NCBI GenBank assembly: GCA_002502685.1
Contig: DAQA01000002.1
Coordinates: 1-15,469, forward strand
Source: Euryarchaeota archaeon UBA202
Lineage (GTDB): Archaea; Thermoplasmatota; E2; UBA202
DNA: 15,469 nt
Reading direction: 5' to 3'
Positions within the stretch are counted from its first letter, which is position 1. Every line of letters starts with the position of its first letter. The translations under genes and the position numbers were made by a program. This document shows, in pieces, positions 14,590 through 15,469 of this stretch. Below the pieces are notes generated by a model that worked only from the letters and a program-made list of their open reading frames with translations, was not told the origin of the DNA and ran no database searches.

Positions 14590-14798
14590 TTTATCCTCTT
14601 CCCTTCTACGGGTATCCCATCTATCTCAAATTGTGCGATGTCTTTGGCAATCCTTTTTTCCCTGTCTCTTGTCTTTATGAGGAGAGTGTTTTTTGTTTCA
14701 TCGATTATTTCTCCTGTTCTATTAACAAGTGTGGGGTCGCTACAATGGACTACCTTGACCTTGAGGCCTATCAATTCTCCCTTAATAAAATTTTTCAT
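14550..14798 (-). CDS. rnp1: RNase P protein component 1 (p29/Pop4)
   Basis: The 82-residue protein has the Sm-like beta-barrel pattern of archaeal RNase P p29: GLKVKVVHCSDPTLVNRTG, then IIDETKNTLLIKTRDREKRI and a C-terminal GKRIKCQPWERIKK. With its RNA and partner proteins it removes 5' leaders from pre-tRNAs. Its place between aIF1 and uS17 is standard in archaea. ATGA overlap with the aIF1 stop (14798-14795) suggests coupled translation. Length is a little shorter than some relatives, but no motif seems missing. Confidence 0.92.
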   Translation of the reverse strand: MKNFIKGELIGLKVKVVHCSDPTLVNRTGEIIDETKNTLLIKTRDREKRIAKDIAQFEIDGIPVEGKRIKCQPWERIKKISE

Positions 14799-15091
14799 CC
14801 CTTTACCTTAAATCCTTTTTCCTCAAGTTTTCGTCTTACTTTTTCAATATGGTCTCCCTGCAATTCAATGACTTGATCTTTTAGTGTTCCCCCGCATGCG
14901 CAACTTTTTTTTAGGTAGGTGATTAGTCCATTAATGTCAATATTTGATGAATTCATGCCGATGACAACAGTCACTTTTTTTCCGTATCTTCTTTTTTCGG
15001 TGAAAATTTTTAGTTCTTGTCCTTCTTTAGCTATTTCTTCACAAACACATATCTCCTTTGGTAAGCCACATACATTGCAGATATCGCTCAT
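14795..15091 (-). CDS. Translation initiation factor aIF1 (SUI1 family)
   Basis: The 98-residue protein has an N-terminal cysteine cluster (CNVCGLPKEICVC, residues 5-17), which could bind zinc, followed by the SUI1 fold. Conserved parts are KKVTVVIG, the CACGGTLKD loop (about 69-77) and IELQGDHIEKVRRKL. It acts on the 30S subunit during start-codon selection. The gene overlaps both neighbours by ATGA, uL29 before and RNase P p29 after. Confidence 0.94.
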   Translation of the reverse strand: MSDICNVCGLPKEICVCEEIAKEGQELKIFTEKRRYGKKVTVVIGMNSSNIDINGLITYLKKSCACGGTLKDQVIELQGDHIEKVRRKLEEKGFKVKG

Positions 15092-15285
15092 TCTAGTTCT
15101 TCTTCCTCCTTCATTATTGTTAGCAAGCGGGCAATATTTTGTCTAATGTCCTTTATTCTTCCGGGTGATGGTGGCGATCCTCCCATTGCTGCCCGTCCCC
15201 GTTCCTTTATGAGTTCATTTCTTAGGTCATCTAGGTTTTTCTTTTTTTCTTCTAATGTTAGTTCCCTGATTCTAGTTGTTTTCAT
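15088..15285 (-). CDS. rpl29: Large-subunit ribosomal protein uL29
   Basis: This 65-residue, two-helix protein has the typical LTLEEKKKNLDDLRNELIKE opening and the SPPSPGRIKDIRQNIARLLT block of archaeal uL29. It sits near the peptide exit tunnel of the 50S subunit. The ATG at 15285 lies inside the end of the uS3-position gene (14-base overlap). The stop overlaps the aIF1 start as ATGA. Confidence 0.95.
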   Translation of the reverse strand: MKTTRIRELTLEEKKKNLDDLRNELIKERGRAAMGGSPPSPGRIKDIRQNIARLLTIMKEEEELE

Positions 15286-15469
15286 TTTCTTTCAATTTAT
15301 CCATTATTTTTTTTGCGGTTTTCTTACCTATTTTTCCGATATCTGCCAATTCATCAATTTCTAGGTCAAAAAGTTCATCGGGGGATATTCCTGCTTTTTT
15401 TAGTTTTTCAGCGGTTTTTATTCCGATTCCTTCTACATCTGTCAATTTCTTTGGTTTTTGTTTTGTTTT
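15272..15469 (-). CDS. rps3: C-terminal tail of the uS3-position gene with a double HhH domain (partial)
   Basis: The frame enters from the right edge and ends with TAG at 15272-15274 after 65 codons. After a K/T/Q/P-rich linker it contains LTDVEGIGIKTAEKLKKAGI and ELADIGKIGKKTAKKIMDKL, two helix-hairpin-helix motifs, and ends KENENN. The gene before uL29 in archaea is uS3, so this is probably uS3 with an added C-terminal domain. The uS3 core itself lies outside the window, so the assignment rests on order only. The tail is very similar to the one found after uL24. HhH units bind nucleic acid without sequence preference, so a role in holding rRNA is plausible but inferred. Confidence 0.65.
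   Translation of the reverse strand, partial: KTKQKPKKLTDVEGIGIKTAEKLKKAGISPDELFDLEIDELADIGKIGKKTAKKIMDKLKENENN
15404..15430 (-). repeat. HhH-coding DNA repeat, copy C (uS3-position tail)
   Basis: This copy codes for GIGIKTAEK. The strong DNA identity with 13316-13342, about 2 kb away in the same operon, suggests a fairly recent duplication or gene conversion rather than distant homology. Confidence 0.6.

Overview
The window is AT-rich archaeal DNA. The evidence is an sn-glycerol-1-phosphate dehydrogenase for archaeal lipid backbones, an archaeal-order ribosomal cluster that includes RNase P p29 and aIF1, TATA-type promoters close to start codons, and secreted proteins with beta-helix, PKD and caspase-like domains. 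Gene content suggests an uncultured euryarchaeal lineage, perhaps Thermoplasmatota-like. That placement is inference.

Left part (1-1990): the edge holds what looks like the start of a transposase (minus strand). Next come a 62-residue single-TPR protein and a 30-residue, extremely basic protein resembling the mS38/COX24 or eL41 type of tiny ribosomal protein. A peptide-modifying type radical SAM/SPASM enzyme lies on the minus strand. It carries a one-base frameshift that removes its last SPASM cysteine.

Middle (1988-9275, all plus strand): four genes, three of them for exported proteins. They are a secreted calcineurin-like phosphoesterase split by a frameshift in a G8 run, a PAPS-type sulfotransferase, an 887-residue NosD-like beta-helix protein with Ig, beta-repeat and PKD modules and a PGF-type C-terminal sorting signal, and a secreted caspase-like peptidase with a calcium-loop motif. 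Each seems to have its own promoter or terminator, so this looks like a surface-protein neighbourhood rather than one operon.

Right part (9372-15469): a minus-strand membrane protein with an internal duplication, then a plus-strand pair (egsA and a UPF0179 gene). Facing these is a tight minus-strand operon: uS3 tail, uL29, aIF1, RNase P p29, uS17, uL14, uL24, eS4, uL5 and uS14. Most neighbours overlap by ATGA, ATG/TGA or longer overlaps, so translation is probably coupled. The cluster stops after uS14, where archaea usually continue with uS8-uL6-eL32 and onward.

The most notable points are: (1) closely related double helix-hairpin-helix (HhH) tails on two proteins of the same operon, the uS3-position protein and uL24, the latter reached only after a frameshift; (2) the tiny basic ribosomal-like ORF; and (3) three genes that each need one base removed at or near a homopolymer. 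The last looks more like systematic sequence error than biology, but it can be tested. I found no tRNA, rRNA or CRISPR array, and no complete mobile element.
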